From Mordavella massiliensis (lineage in GTDB: Bacteria > Bacillota > Clostridia > Lachnospirales > Lachnospiraceae): DNA of 64,000 nucleotides. Shown here piece after piece: positions 8,181-17,319 of the stretch. Below the pieces are notes generated by a model. That model did no database searches and had not been told where the DNA came from. It was given only the letters and a program-made list of their open reading frames with translations. The stretch spans positions 1-64,000 of the forward strand of contig NZ_JACJKS010000007.1 in assembly GCF_016901695.1 (NCBI RefSeq), in the 5' to 3' direction. Position numbers and translations under genes: made by a program. How positions within the stretch are numbered: the first letter of the stretch is position 1; every line of letters starts with the position of its first letter.

Positions 8181-9860
8181 TTATTTTCCGCTTTGATTGG
8201 TAGAAAAAATGTAATTATCCACGATCTCGTCCAGGATATGCAAAGGCGCCGATCCATACCGGAGCACTTCCTCATGATATCTGCGTATATCAAATCTTTC
8301 TTTCAGGGCTCCCTGAGCCTTTTCCCTGAGTTCCCGCATCTTCAGGCTCCCATACTTGTACGCCAGCGCCTGGGCCGGCATATCCACCGCGTACCGGAGC
8401 GTCTCCATAAAGATCTCCGAGTCAGTCAGATTCGTATTTTCGCGCATAAACGCCCTCGCGCGGTCCATAGTCCATCCCATCGCATTCAGTCCCGTGTCCA
8501 CCACGAGCCGGCAGCAAAGCACAAGATCCCAGACATAGCGCCCGTACAGGTCGTAGAGATCGTAGGCGCCCATTTCCCCGGCCAGGTCAGCGGCGTACTC
8601 CGCCCACCCGTCCGCATAGGCTGTATTAAAATGCTCCCGGCAGATCATGGGAAGACTCGCATCCTCTGCGATCAGGTTGGTCTGGAAATGATGGCCCGGA
8701 AGCAGCTCGTGCGCAACGATGGCCGCCGTGCGGATCTGGGACCGCTGTTCCAGCTCCGCCGCGCTGTAATAGAATACCCCCTGTTTTTCCTCTCCGATGG
8801 GCACGGAATAGTAGCCCCAGGATGTGGTTCCCTCTTTGCTTTTCGGCAGCGCCTGACACCGGCACCCCGCCGCCGGCTTCCGCAGGAAGAACCGGTCAAG
8901 CTCCGGCTCGATCCTGCCCTGCGCCCGGTCAAACCGCGCCTGCAGCTCCTCCGGCGTATTGTCAAAGCAGATCCGGTTTTTCTGCAGGTAAGCCTGAAAC
9001 TCCTTCAGGTCGAAGGAAAGTCCCAGCTTGCGGATGATCCCGCGCATTTTCTCCTGCGTGATCCGGAGATTTTCATAGCCAAGCGCATGCAGCTCCTCCG
9101 GCTCAAGAGCGTAGGACGTGTACGTGATGATCTGCTGCCGGTAGTACTCTTCCCCTCCCGGGATATGGCACAGCCCCGGCAGGATCTCCCTGCTTCCGGA
9201 CGGATAAGAGTCGCGGATATCCCGGATCATCTGATCCAGCGTACTGTTAAATTCCGCAAGGGATCTCCCGATCCTCCCTCTTACCGCCTCCGCGATTTCC
9301 ACCGTCACATTCTCACGGTTCCAAGGTTTGAGCAGGGTGCCTGGCGGACTGATCAGGCTTTCCAGAAGGCGGATCACGATCCCCACCTGTTCCGGCGGAA
9401 GCAGAATGCCTCTTTTCTCCTGCTCCCTCAGCTTTTCCAGCATTCCTCTGAGTTTTTCCGGGAACTGCGCAAGAAGCGTCTCATACGCATCCAGATCTTC
9501 CCTGCTGCGGATCGGATAGGTCTCAAGCCTCTTCACAACATAGGGGAGGGGCGTGGTATTGTGGGTCAGATTGAATTTATACCAGTAATACTCTCCGTTC
9601 CTGATGATGTATGCGCAGAAATCCCGGCAGATCTTCAGAACCGCCGTCTCCTCCCACGTAATATCCTCCTGGGACAGCCAGCCGTCTATCTTTCCCATCA
9701 TCTCCCTGCTCTCCCGGATATTCCGGTCCGCCCGCTCCTGGGACAGGTCAAAGAGCTGCCCGTCCCGGAAGTCTGATTTGATAAAGCTGCTGAAATCATT
9801 GATATGGATCCGCTGGTAATAACTGTCTAACTCCCGGCGGAATCCGGTTCTGATCTTCAT
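8181..9860 (-). CDS. DUF885-family putative zinc peptidase, long form
   Basis: A 559-residue protein starting at ATG 9860 behind GAAGGAGGGAGAGGG; an upstream in-frame ATG lacks a ribosome binding site. The core metalloprotease-like motif is VAHELLPGHHFQ (H384, E385, H390), followed by ADGWAEYAADLAGEMG (417-431), which supplies the downstream acidic ligand. There is no signal peptide, so it probably acts on imported substrate in the cytoplasm. It is the last gene of the peptide-type ABC operon and has a shorter relative at 13227-14426. The family's chemistry is poorly defined; peptidase activity is inferred from the HExxxGH motif and the context. Confidence 0.85.
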   Translation of the reverse strand: MKIRTGFRRELDSYYQRIHINDFSSFIKSDFRDGQLFDLSQERADRNIRESREMMGKIDGWLSQEDITWEETAVLKICRDFCAYIIRNGEYYWYKFNLTHNTTPLPYVVKRLETYPIRSREDLDAYETLLAQFPEKLRGMLEKLREQEKRGILLPPEQVGIVIRLLESLISPPGTLLKPWNRENVTVEIAEAVRGRIGRSLAEFNSTLDQMIRDIRDSYPSGSREILPGLCHIPGGEEYYRQQIITYTSYALEPEELHALGYENLRITQEKMRGIIRKLGLSFDLKEFQAYLQKNRICFDNTPEELQARFDRAQGRIEPELDRFFLRKPAAGCRCQALPKSKEGTTSWGYYSVPIGEEKQGVFYYSAAELEQRSQIRTAAIVAHELLPGHHFQTNLIAEDASLPMICREHFNTAYADGWAEYAADLAGEMGAYDLYDLYGRYVWDLVLCCRLVVDTGLNAMGWTMDRARAFMRENTNLTDSEIFMETLRYAVDMPAQALAYKYGSLKMRELREKAQGALKERFDIRRYHEEVLRYGSAPLHILDEIVDNYIFSTNQSGK

Positions 9861-9933
9861 CCTCCCTCTCCCTCCTTCTTTCATCCTTAAAACAGGCAGG
9901 CCCGCAAATCCGGCGCCTGCCTGTACCATCCGC

Positions 9934-10887
9934 CTACTTGTCCTGCAGATGGCAAAATACCGTATGGGTTCCGCTGACCTGGGTCCTTACCGGCGCCTCC
10001 TGCCTGCACCGGTCCGTCGCATACGGACACCGGGTGTGAAAGGCGCAGCCAGACGGCGGATTCGCCGGCGAAGGGATGTCGCCTGTCAGGAACTTCTCCT
10101 CCCCGGTCAACTGGTGACCGATGGACGGGATGGCAGACAGCAGCGCCTGGGTATAGGGGTGCTTCGGCTCCCTGAACAGTTCCTCCCTGGAAGCCTGCTC
10201 TACGACATGCCCAAGGTACATGACTGCGATATTCTCACACATGTAATCCACAACACTGAGATTGTGTGAGATAAACAGATACGTGAGGTTCAGCTCCCTC
10301 TGCAGATCTTTGAGCAGGTTCAGGATCTGGGACTGAACAGACACATCCAGCGCAGACACCGGCTCATCTAAGATCACCAGCCTGGGATTGAGCGCCAGCG
10401 CCCTGGCGATCCCGATCCTCTGGCGCTGGCCTCCCGAGAACTCGTGGGGATAGCGTTTCGCGAACCGCTTGTCCAGCCCCACCAGCTCCATCAGCTCATA
10501 GACCCTCTTCTGCATCTCGTCCTTTGTCCCGGTACCATAGATCTTCATGGGATCCATGATCGTCTGGTTGACCGTCATACGGGGATTCAAAGAGGCATAC
10601 GGATCCTGAAAGACCATCTGCACATTCCGCCGGTGCTCTTTCAGTTCCTTTCCTTTCAGGTTCGCAATGTTTTTCCCCTGAAACAGGATCTCTCCGGAAG
10701 CAGGCTCGTATAGCCGTATAATGGCGCGCGCCGTCGTTGATTTCCCGCAACCCGACTCTCCCACAAGTCCGAAGGTCTTTCCCTCGGGAATTTGAAAAGA
10801 AACGCCGTCTACCGCTTTGATCACGACTTTTTTATCATTTTTCATGGGAAAGTGAACTTTCAGGTCTTTCGTTTCAAGCAGATACAT
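9934..10887 (-). CDS. peptide-type ABC transporter ATPase (DppF/OppF class)
   Basis: A 317-residue ATPase; ATG 10887 follows AAAGGAGGAGACGA and overlaps the end of the preceding ATPase by 14 bases, indicating translational coupling. Walker A is GLVGESGCGKSTTAR, the signature is FSGGQRQRIGIARAL, and Walker B is RLVILDEPVSALDVS. The C-terminal oligopeptide-ABC domain has the cysteine-containing stretch SGCAFHTRCPYATDRC, typical of an Fe-S cluster-binding C-terminal region in this class. It powers import together with the neighbouring second ATPase and the two permeases. Confidence 0.93.
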   Translation of the reverse strand: MYLLETKDLKVHFPMKNDKKVVIKAVDGVSFQIPEGKTFGLVGESGCGKSTTARAIIRLYEPASGEILFQGKNIANLKGKELKEHRRNVQMVFQDPYASLNPRMTVNQTIMDPMKIYGTGTKDEMQKRVYELMELVGLDKRFAKRYPHEFSGGQRQRIGIARALALNPRLVILDEPVSALDVSVQSQILNLLKDLQRELNLTYLFISHNLSVVDYMCENIAVMYLGHVVEQASREELFREPKHPYTQALLSAIPSIGHQLTGEEKFLTGDIPSPANPPSGCAFHTRCPYATDRCRQEAPVRTQVSGTHTVFCHLQDK

Positions 10888-11887
10888 TCGTCTCCTCCTT
10901 TCCCTCGGAAGCGGTTTCATCCGCAAATTTCCAGCATCTTACAAAATGTCCTTCTTCCGCCTCGCGCATCGGCGGTACCTGCGCGGCGCATCTCTCCGAC
11001 GCGTACGGGCAGCGGGGGGCAAAGGAACAGCCGCCTTTGTCATCCGCCGGATGCATGACGTTTCCGGGTATGTGATACAGTTCCTGATCCGACATGCCTA
11101 TAAAGGGAATGCATTTCAGCAGGCCCTCCGAGTACGGGTGGAGAGGATGCCGGAAAAACGCGTCCCTGGAAGCCGTCTCCACAAATCTTCCGCAGTACAT
11201 CACCTGGATCCTGTCGCAGACTTCCGCGACGACGCTCAGGTCATGCGTGATCAGTATGATCGACATCTCCTCCTCGCTTGCCAGTTTTTTCAGCAACTGG
11301 AGGATCTGCGCCTGGATCGTGACGTCAAGGGCCGTTGTAGGCTCGTCCGCGATCAGCAGCTTGGAGTGGTTGATCAGGGCCATGGAGATCATGACTCTCT
11401 GCCGCATACCGCCGGACAACTGGTGGGGATACTGCTTCATTACATTTTCAGCACCCGGGATCCCGACTTTATTCAGCACCTCCAGGATCCTTTTTCTGCA
11501 CTCTTCTTTGCTCACGGATCTGTCATGGTTGCGTATCACTTCCCGCAGTTGGTTCTCGATCGTATAGACCGGGTTCAGCGAAGTCATCGGCTCCTGGAAG
11601 ATCATGGACAGCGTATTGCCCCGGATCTCGTCGTATCCTTTTCTCGGCAGTGTCGTCATTTCTTTCCCGTCGAACACGATGGAGCCGGATTTGATCCTGC
11701 TGTTCTTGCGCGGCAGCAGCCCCATAATAGAGAGCGACGTCACGCTTTTCCCGCAGCCGGACTCTCCCACCAGCCCAAGGATCTCTCCCTTTTTTACATG
11801 GAAGGAAACGTCGTTTACGGCTGTCACTTCCCCGTCATACGTGCGAAATGCCGTTGTCAGGTGTTCTACGTTCAGTAAATTTTCCAT
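10874..11887 (-). CDS. peptide-type ABC transporter ATPase (DppD/OppD class)
   Basis: A 337-residue ATPase with Walker A GLVGESGCGKSVTSLS, a signature LSGGMRQRVMISMAL and Walker B LLIADEPTTALDVT. The C-terminal extension carries the expected cysteines (GCSFAPRCPYASERC). The class works as a heterodimer with the DppF-type subunit encoded directly after it. It sits between the aminotransferase and dppF-type genes, so transport and catabolic genes are mixed in a single transcript, which points to a shared substrate. Confidence 0.93.
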   Translation of the reverse strand: MENLLNVEHLTTAFRTYDGEVTAVNDVSFHVKKGEILGLVGESGCGKSVTSLSIMGLLPRKNSRIKSGSIVFDGKEMTTLPRKGYDEIRGNTLSMIFQEPMTSLNPVYTIENQLREVIRNHDRSVSKEECRKRILEVLNKVGIPGAENVMKQYPHQLSGGMRQRVMISMALINHSKLLIADEPTTALDVTIQAQILQLLKKLASEEEMSIILITHDLSVVAEVCDRIQVMYCGRFVETASRDAFFRHPLHPYSEGLLKCIPFIGMSDQELYHIPGNVMHPADDKGGCSFAPRCPYASERCAAQVPPMREAEEGHFVRCWKFADETASEGKEETNVSA

Positions 11888-11905
11888 ATTGTTCCATCCT
11901 ATTTT

Positions 11906-13210
11906 TTAAGAAAATGCTTTATCGACCGCTTTGTCCATTGCTGAGAGCATCTCGTCCAGTACGTCTCTTCCGTGCTTTACGCTCAGCACATGGTGCGACA
12001 GGGGCGCCTGCGAGCACCATACGCCCTGTTCCTGGAGACTTGCGACATATCTGCCATAGCGTCCCGCGTCTGTGACTGCCGCCTGCCGGTAGTTTGTGGG
12101 CTCCTTCTCCACGAAGTAGACCTGGAAATGGCCGCCTTTCCCCCGCAGGAGCACTGGAACGCCCTTCCGCTGCGCCATCGCGTTGAACTCTTCCCTGAGC
12201 GCGTCCGCGTTGGACATGATCGTCTTCGTTACCTCGCCGGAATCCAGCATATCCAGCGTAGCCGCCGCCGCGCAGAGGGAAATCTGATGACCGTTGAATG
12301 TTCCGATAAATCCAACGCCTCTTCCCGGGATCGTGTAATCCAGATATTTCGCCTTGCCTGCAACCGCGGCTGTGATGTACCCGTTCGCATACGCCTTGCC
12401 GTACATGCACAGATCCGCCTTCACACCGTAGTAGTCCTGGCATCCGCCAAGGCCGATCCTAAAGCCTGTCAGCAGTTCGTCGAATACAAGGACGATGCCA
12501 AGCTCGTCGCAGATATCCCTGAGGAAGCGGATGTACTCCGGCTTTGCCTCGACAAAGCCGATATCGATCATGATCGGCTCCAGGATAATGGCTGCCAGGT
12601 CGTCCTTATGCGCCCGGATCAGCTTTTCCGTCGCCTCAATGTTATTGAAGGGAAGCACCAGCGTGGAAGAGACAGTGACCGGATCGAGACCGCCGCCTCC
12701 CGGCACGGACTTCGGACACGCTTCGTCCCCCACCTGATCCAGCGGGGCAAAGCAGTTCACATACACCATGTCCGCCCATCCGTCATAGGCGCCTTCCATG
12801 ACGGCGATCGTATTTCTCCCTGTCGCATATCTGGCAATATGGATGATGTGGGTCACCGCCTCTGTTCCCGTGTTGGTAAAGCGCACTCTCTCATTGCCCG
12901 TGATCTTCAGGAAGTGCTCCGCCACGTCGATGCTCAGGGGCGTGTCAAAGCCGGTGACAACGCCCTGGTTCTTCGCCACATACTCCGCCATCCTCTCGTT
13001 GAATTCCGGATTGTTGTGTCCAAGGATCATCGTCCCGTTTCCCATGATCAGATCGATATATCTGTTGCCGTCCACGTCATACACGTAGGCGTCCTGCGCC
13101 TTGGCCATATAGATCGGATGCGGCTTCCGGTTCCTTCCGTTGGAGTGCACGCCGCCTGACATGATCTTTGACGCTCTTTCAAACAATTCCTTTGATTTTG
13201 GATATTCCAT
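11906..13210 (-). CDS. class III PLP-dependent aminotransferase (GSA-aminomutase-like)
   Basis: A 434-residue enzyme. ATG 13210 follows GAAGGGGAAAG. The PLP lysine is K272 in CMYGKAYANGY, D244 in VLVFDELLTGFRIG holds the pyridine nitrogen, and NTGTEA (113-118) contacts phosphate. Overall order and the N-terminus (ELFERASKIMSGGVHSNGRN) resemble glutamate-1-semialdehyde aminomutase, but no heme genes are near, and class III relatives of this type also include beta-amino-acid and omega-aminotransferases. Its place between two peptidase-like genes and the transporter suggests it removes an amino group from a released amino acid. The exact substrate is unknown. Confidence 0.85.
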   Translation of the reverse strand: MEYPKSKELFERASKIMSGGVHSNGRNRKPHPIYMAKAQDAYVYDVDGNRYIDLIMGNGTMILGHNNPEFNERMAEYVAKNQGVVTGFDTPLSIDVAEHFLKITGNERVRFTNTGTEAVTHIIHIARYATGRNTIAVMEGAYDGWADMVYVNCFAPLDQVGDEACPKSVPGGGGLDPVTVSSTLVLPFNNIEATEKLIRAHKDDLAAIILEPIMIDIGFVEAKPEYIRFLRDICDELGIVLVFDELLTGFRIGLGGCQDYYGVKADLCMYGKAYANGYITAAVAGKAKYLDYTIPGRGVGFIGTFNGHQISLCAAAATLDMLDSGEVTKTIMSNADALREEFNAMAQRKGVPVLLRGKGGHFQVYFVEKEPTNYRQAAVTDAGRYGRYVASLQEQGVWCSQAPLSHHVLSVKHGRDVLDEMLSAMDKAVDKAFS

Positions 13211-13226
13211 AACTTTCCCCTTCTTT

Positions 13227-14426
13227 CTATTCATTTTCTCCATATTGCAGCACCGTATCGATGCTGTGCATGTTCTCATATAAATACTGCAGGAAATCCT
13301 GCCGCCTGTTTTCCGGAAGTCCGGTCCACACCGCCTCCACGGCCTCCCATCCCCTCCAGTACGCGTACATATACGCCTTCCGGAACGGATAGCCCATATA
13401 GCGCAGCCTGGACTTTATCTTCGCCTCGCTTGCGAAGGAGTATGCTTCCATGTATTTCCTGGCTTTCTCCGGCCCGTTCTCCTCACAGTAGTATATGTGT
13501 GAAGCGTTCTGGTTGCAGATGCTCTGGATCTGATTGAGCGCCTTGCAGATCCGGTCGTTGATATCCCCCATCCATCCGAGAGTATCGTTCCCGTTGTCCG
13601 CAAGCCCTTCAAAGACCGGACTGCTGGCAGTGTTGGTGAGCACCAGTCCCGCATCCGCAGGGATGGTCCCCGCCTCCGTCAACTGCTGGCGCACTGCCAT
13701 ATGGGTCATGTGCCCCGGATACGCCTCATGGCACACAAGGTGCTTCAATTCGTCATAGGTGTAAGTCACCTCGCCGTTGATATAGATCATCCGGCTCTCA
13801 TAATCGCAGTAGGCATTATACGGCACGTCAAACACCAGCTCGGCATGCACGTCAAAATCCCGTATGGCGTCAAATCCCAGTGCGAGCGTCTTTTCCTTCG
13901 CCTCCCGGAGCAGTTCCTCAAGAACTTCTTTTGTCCTTTCGGGCCCCGCGATCTGTCTGCTCTTCTGCCACGCGCGCACCTGTTCTTTTACTTCTCCCTG
14001 AAAGCCCGCCTCTTTGAGCAGCTCATGGAGTTTTTCTATCCTGTCGTCAACCGCCCTGTCTCCCACCGGATTCTCATCCAGAAACATAGTCTCAGCCGCG
14101 ATTTCCCGGAAGGTCATCGGGAACCCGGAAAGCCACAGGCACACTTTGCGGAAAGACCCGACCTGCTGCAGCATGTAATTTCTTCTTGCGGGGCAGGAAA
14201 GTTTCTCATACCCATGATAGATCTCTTCCAGCTCCCTGATCGCCTGCTGCCAGGACGTGATCTTCGCGGGCTTTACGCCGGAAAAATTCACAGGGACCAG
14301 ACCTTCTGCTGAGAAAGAGGCTTCGCCGGCTTCCTTCTCCTGCTCCTTACGGTAATACAGATCCGCGCCGAGGGCAACGGCGCAGAACCGTTCTGCCAGC
14401 TCAAAATCTTTTTTCCCGTACTGCAT
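13227..14426 (-). CDS. DUF885-family-like putative zinc peptidase, short form
   Basis: A 399-residue protein with HLVCHEAYPGHMTH (H233, E234, H239) and a downstream FEGLADNGNDTLGW (E273), the pattern expected of DUF885-type metalloproteins. It is about 160 residues shorter than the copy at 8181-9860, mainly at the N-terminus, and the two are diverged, so they are not a recent duplication. No signal peptide. The start codon ATG 14426 has GAGGAAAG upstream. It sits 16 bases before the aminotransferase in the same operon. Function as a peptidase is inferred, not known. Confidence 0.75.
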   Translation of the reverse strand: MQYGKKDFELAERFCAVALGADLYYRKEQEKEAGEASFSAEGLVPVNFSGVKPAKITSWQQAIRELEEIYHGYEKLSCPARRNYMLQQVGSFRKVCLWLSGFPMTFREIAAETMFLDENPVGDRAVDDRIEKLHELLKEAGFQGEVKEQVRAWQKSRQIAGPERTKEVLEELLREAKEKTLALGFDAIRDFDVHAELVFDVPYNAYCDYESRMIYINGEVTYTYDELKHLVCHEAYPGHMTHMAVRQQLTEAGTIPADAGLVLTNTASSPVFEGLADNGNDTLGWMGDINDRICKALNQIQSICNQNASHIYYCEENGPEKARKYMEAYSFASEAKIKSRLRYMGYPFRKAYMYAYWRGWEAVEAVWTGLPENRRQDFLQYLYENMHSIDTVLQYGENE

Positions 14427-14441
14427 ATGCTTTCCTCTTTT

Positions 14442-15368
14442 CTATTCAAAGGCGTCCGCGTCTGCGATCATAAAACTGAAGTCCCCCGGGAACGCGCGGT
14501 TCACTGTCGGCCGCAGCAGGATCATGAAATTTCTCTCATAGGGGGCTTTGATCTCTTCCAGCAGCTCCAGTGTCTTCGGATTGTAGATCTTAGCCAGCGT
14601 CACATGCCCTTCCACGATCTCGCCCAGCTTTGAGATATCAAGCCCCGGCACCATCAGGCCGCCCTCATGGGGATCTACATGGGCGATATAGCCGCACACG
14701 ACCTGATCATCCCGACGGATCTCTTCGCCGTCGATCACGCCCTCGTGCCGCAGCACGCTCAGCACGCCGTCCACGCCCCGCTGCACATCGCGCTCCCTGA
14801 CTGCCAGCCCGCCGATCTCGGCCACCATGGTGCGCACGCCTTTCTCTCTCGCAAAATTATTGACGTTGCCCGGATAATCCTCTGTCGGACGGTAGAGAAG
14901 CTTGGATCCGAAGGATCTGGACATAGCCTCGTCGTTTAAGATATAGCAGTACTCTACGATCGGCTCTCTTCCGCCGGAATGTACGTCCAGATACGCGTCC
15001 AGCGTACCTACAAAATCTTCCAGATATGTGTTGGCGATCCGCTCTGTCAGGAACCCGTTCGGAGAACCGGGGAACACGCGGTTCAGGTTCAGGCCGTCGA
15101 TCGGGCTGTTCCGGTCCACCTGCTCGAAAGCCAGGCTGTGGGCCACGCTGCAGATCTTGATCGTCCCGTGTACTTCCTGGGTCTTCAGGAACTCCACTAC
15201 CCTTCTGGCGATCTCCACGCCAATGATCTCATCCCCGTGGATGCCGGCGCCAACGCCTACGACCTTGTCGCTTCCAGGTCCCTCAAACTTGTGGATCGGG
15301 ATGGTGTACTTATCCCCGTTCGCCATGTAGCAGACATCCAGCTCTTCATACGTGTACTTTGCACTCAT
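14442..15368 (-). CDS. AstE/aspartoacylase-family zinc hydrolase
   Basis: A 308-residue member of the M14-like succinylglutamate desuccinylase/aspartoacylase family. Zinc ligands are H44 and E47 (AGIHGDE) and H130 (LDVHSGG); the substrate-binding arginine is in NLNRVFPGSP and the catalytic glutamate in MVAEIGG. These enzymes remove acyl groups from N-acyl amino acids or related amides. ATG 15368 is chosen for its GGATGGAGA site. The operon context (peptide importer, two putative peptidases, aminotransferase) suggests deacylation of an imported N-acylated amino compound. Similarity to DoeB of ectoine breakdown is of fold only; no other ectoine gene is present. Confidence 0.85.
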   Translation of the reverse strand: MSAKYTYEELDVCYMANGDKYTIPIHKFEGPGSDKVVGVGAGIHGDEIIGVEIARRVVEFLKTQEVHGTIKICSVAHSLAFEQVDRNSPIDGLNLNRVFPGSPNGFLTERIANTYLEDFVGTLDAYLDVHSGGREPIVEYCYILNDEAMSRSFGSKLLYRPTEDYPGNVNNFAREKGVRTMVAEIGGLAVRERDVQRGVDGVLSVLRHEGVIDGEEIRRDDQVVCGYIAHVDPHEGGLMVPGLDISKLGEIVEGHVTLAKIYNPKTLELLEEIKAPYERNFMILLRPTVNRAFPGDFSFMIADADAFE

Positions 15369-15405
15369 CGATTCTCCATCCTCTCTTTCTTTAATTTGTT
15401 TTAAA

Positions 15406-16248
15406 TTAATTGACCATTCTGGGATCGGTAATATCCCGGATTCCATTTCCCAGAAGATTAAAGCCCAATACTGTAAACATGATCGCAAGTCCCGGTATGG
15501 TCGCCATATGCGCCGCCGTTCTCATATACCGGAGGCCGAACGACAGGGCGTAGCCCCAGCTCGGCGTCGGCGGCTGCACGCCCAGGCCCATGAAGGACAG
15601 CGTTGCCTCTGACACGATCGCGGTTCCGATCCCAAGCGTTGCCACAACGATGATGGGGGCCAGCGCATTGGGGATCACATACTTGAACAGGATCCTGAAA
15701 TTGCTCGCGCCGAAGGTCCTGGCCGCCAGCACATACTCCTCTTCCCGGATCACCAGCACGCTGGAGCGGACCACCCTGGCGTACTGCGTCCACGACACAA
15801 GGCACAGGGAAATGATCACGCTGACTGTTCCGCCTCCCAGCACAGCCACCAGCGCGATCGCCAGAAGCAGGACAGGGAAGGAGAGAAACACATCGATGAT
15901 CCTTCCGATCAGATTGTCGATCCATCCGCCGTAGTAACCGGCGATCAGACCTACCAGAACCCCGATCACCATGGAAAAGAAGACGGATACAAAACCGACG
16001 ATCAGGGAGATCCTGGCCCCGTAAAAGATGCGGGTCATCAGATCGCGCCCATACTGGTCCGTGCCGAACAGGTGCTCCCCGCTTGGCGGCTGGAGCGCGT
16101 TCTCCATGTTCATCAGATCCAGATCATAAGGTGACAGGAAGGGCGCCAGAAGCGCGATCAGGATCACGGCCAGCACCATGATGGTCCCGATCACGACCGA
16201 CTTATTATGAATGGCTTTTTGAAATGTTTTGTTTTTTCGTATCTTCAT
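15406..16248 (-). CDS. peptide-type ABC transporter permease (DppC class)
   Basis: A 280-residue membrane protein. An N-terminal membrane segment (VVIGTIMVLAVILIALLAPF) precedes the DppC-type binding protein-dependent transport domain, with the EAA-loop region around AARTFGASNFRILFKYVIPN and five further membrane segments. The motif HLFGTDQYGRDLMTRIFYGAR is characteristic of the class. It partners the DppB-type permease encoded two bases upstream. Confidence 0.93.
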   Translation of the reverse strand: MKIRKNKTFQKAIHNKSVVIGTIMVLAVILIALLAPFLSPYDLDLMNMENALQPPSGEHLFGTDQYGRDLMTRIFYGARISLIVGFVSVFFSMVIGVLVGLIAGYYGGWIDNLIGRIIDVFLSFPVLLLAIALVAVLGGGTVSVIISLCLVSWTQYARVVRSSVLVIREEEYVLAARTFGASNFRILFKYVIPNALAPIIVVATLGIGTAIVSEATLSFMGLGVQPPTPSWGYALSFGLRYMRTAAHMATIPGLAIMFTVLGFNLLGNGIRDITDPRMVN

Positions 16249-16250
16249 GG

Positions 16251-17237
16251 CTATCCCTCGTTTATCTTTGGATTAATGACTACATACAGAAGATCCACGA
16301 TCAGATTGATGACGATAAACAGGACGGCGATCAAAAATACTGCCGCCTGCACGACCGCGTAGTCACGGTTCAGGATGGCTGTCACCAATACCTGTCCGAT
16401 CCCCGGCCAGGAGAATACGGTCTCCGTCACGATCGACCCGCCCAGAAGGGCTCCGAACTGCAGGGCAACGATCGTGATGACCGGCGGGAGCGCGTTTCGG
16501 AACGCGTGTTTCATGACTACTTTGAATTCCTTCGTCCCCTTTGCCCTGGCCGTCCGGATATAATCCATATCCAGTACTTCCAGCATCGTCGAACGGATCA
16601 TGCGCGAGATCATGGCAGATCCCATGATCCCCAGCGCAAAGGAAGGCATCAGGATCTTCTGGAAGCTTCGGATAAACTCGTCGAAATCCCCTGTGCTGAA
16701 TCCCTCGATGAGAGCCGGGATCAGAGGATCGCCCCTTCCGAAGGATGGCAGCCAGTTCAAATGGACGGAGAACAACAGGATCATCAGAAGTCCCATCCAG
16801 AAGACAGGCATGGATATGCCAAGCTGCGCAAAGACCATGCTGGCGTTGTCAAGCCAACTGTTCTGCTTCACTGCGGAGAGGATGCCAAGCGGTACGGAAA
16901 TAATCAGCGCCCAGAACATGCCCATAACCGCCAGCTCCAGCGTCGCCGGAAAAGCGGTACTGATCATCTCCATCACCGGCGTATGGTAGATCACAGACTC
17001 CCCGAAGTTCAGGGTAAGCAGCTGTCCCATGTAGGTCAGGAACTGAACAAAAATATTTTCATTCAGCCCGTACTGCTCTCTGACCCGCTCCATATCCTCA
17101 AGCGTCGCCTCCGGTCCCAGGAGGGCTGACGCGAAATCTCCCGGCATAGAGCGCAGCAGGATAAAGATGATCACCAGTACGCCAAACGCAGTGGGGATCA
17201 CATACAAAAGACGTTTTAAGATATACCTTGTTCGCAT
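16251..17237 (-). CDS. peptide-type ABC transporter permease (DppB class)
   Basis: A 328-residue membrane protein with the DppB-type N-terminus (ILKRLLYVIPTAFGVLVIIF), the periplasmic-type segment PGDFASALLGPEAT, and the EAA-loop region RTARAKGTKEFKVVMKHAFR. Six membrane helices are expected. It forms the channel with the DppC-type protein encoded immediately downstream; both are needed for uptake. Confidence 0.93.
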   Translation of the reverse strand: MRTRYILKRLLYVIPTAFGVLVIIFILLRSMPGDFASALLGPEATLEDMERVREQYGLNENIFVQFLTYMGQLLTLNFGESVIYHTPVMEMISTAFPATLELAVMGMFWALIISVPLGILSAVKQNSWLDNASMVFAQLGISMPVFWMGLLMILLFSVHLNWLPSFGRGDPLIPALIEGFSTGDFDEFIRSFQKILMPSFALGIMGSAMISRMIRSTMLEVLDMDYIRTARAKGTKEFKVVMKHAFRNALPPVITIVALQFGALLGGSIVTETVFSWPGIGQVLVTAILNRDYAVVQAAVFLIAVLFIVINLIVDLLYVVINPKINEG

Positions 17238-17319
17238 AGTTCCTCCTTACTCAAAGCACCTGCGGCCGGGGAGGGGCAGCCCCTCCCCATTCCGTCTGAT
17301 GCCGTCTCTTTTCTGCCGT

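Noticed and set aside
7875-9776. A plus-strand open frame of 633 codons opposite the DUF885 gene
   Set aside because: Antisense to a motif-bearing protein; same reversed-gene composition.
11906-13210. Calling the class III aminotransferase hemL (glutamate-1-semialdehyde aminomutase)
   Set aside because: No heme genes nearby; it sits in a peptide import operon, and the family has many other members.
14442-15368. Calling the AstE-like gene part of ectoine breakdown (doeB)
   Set aside because: Only the fold fits; no ectoine hydrolase (M24-type) or regulator of that pathway is present.
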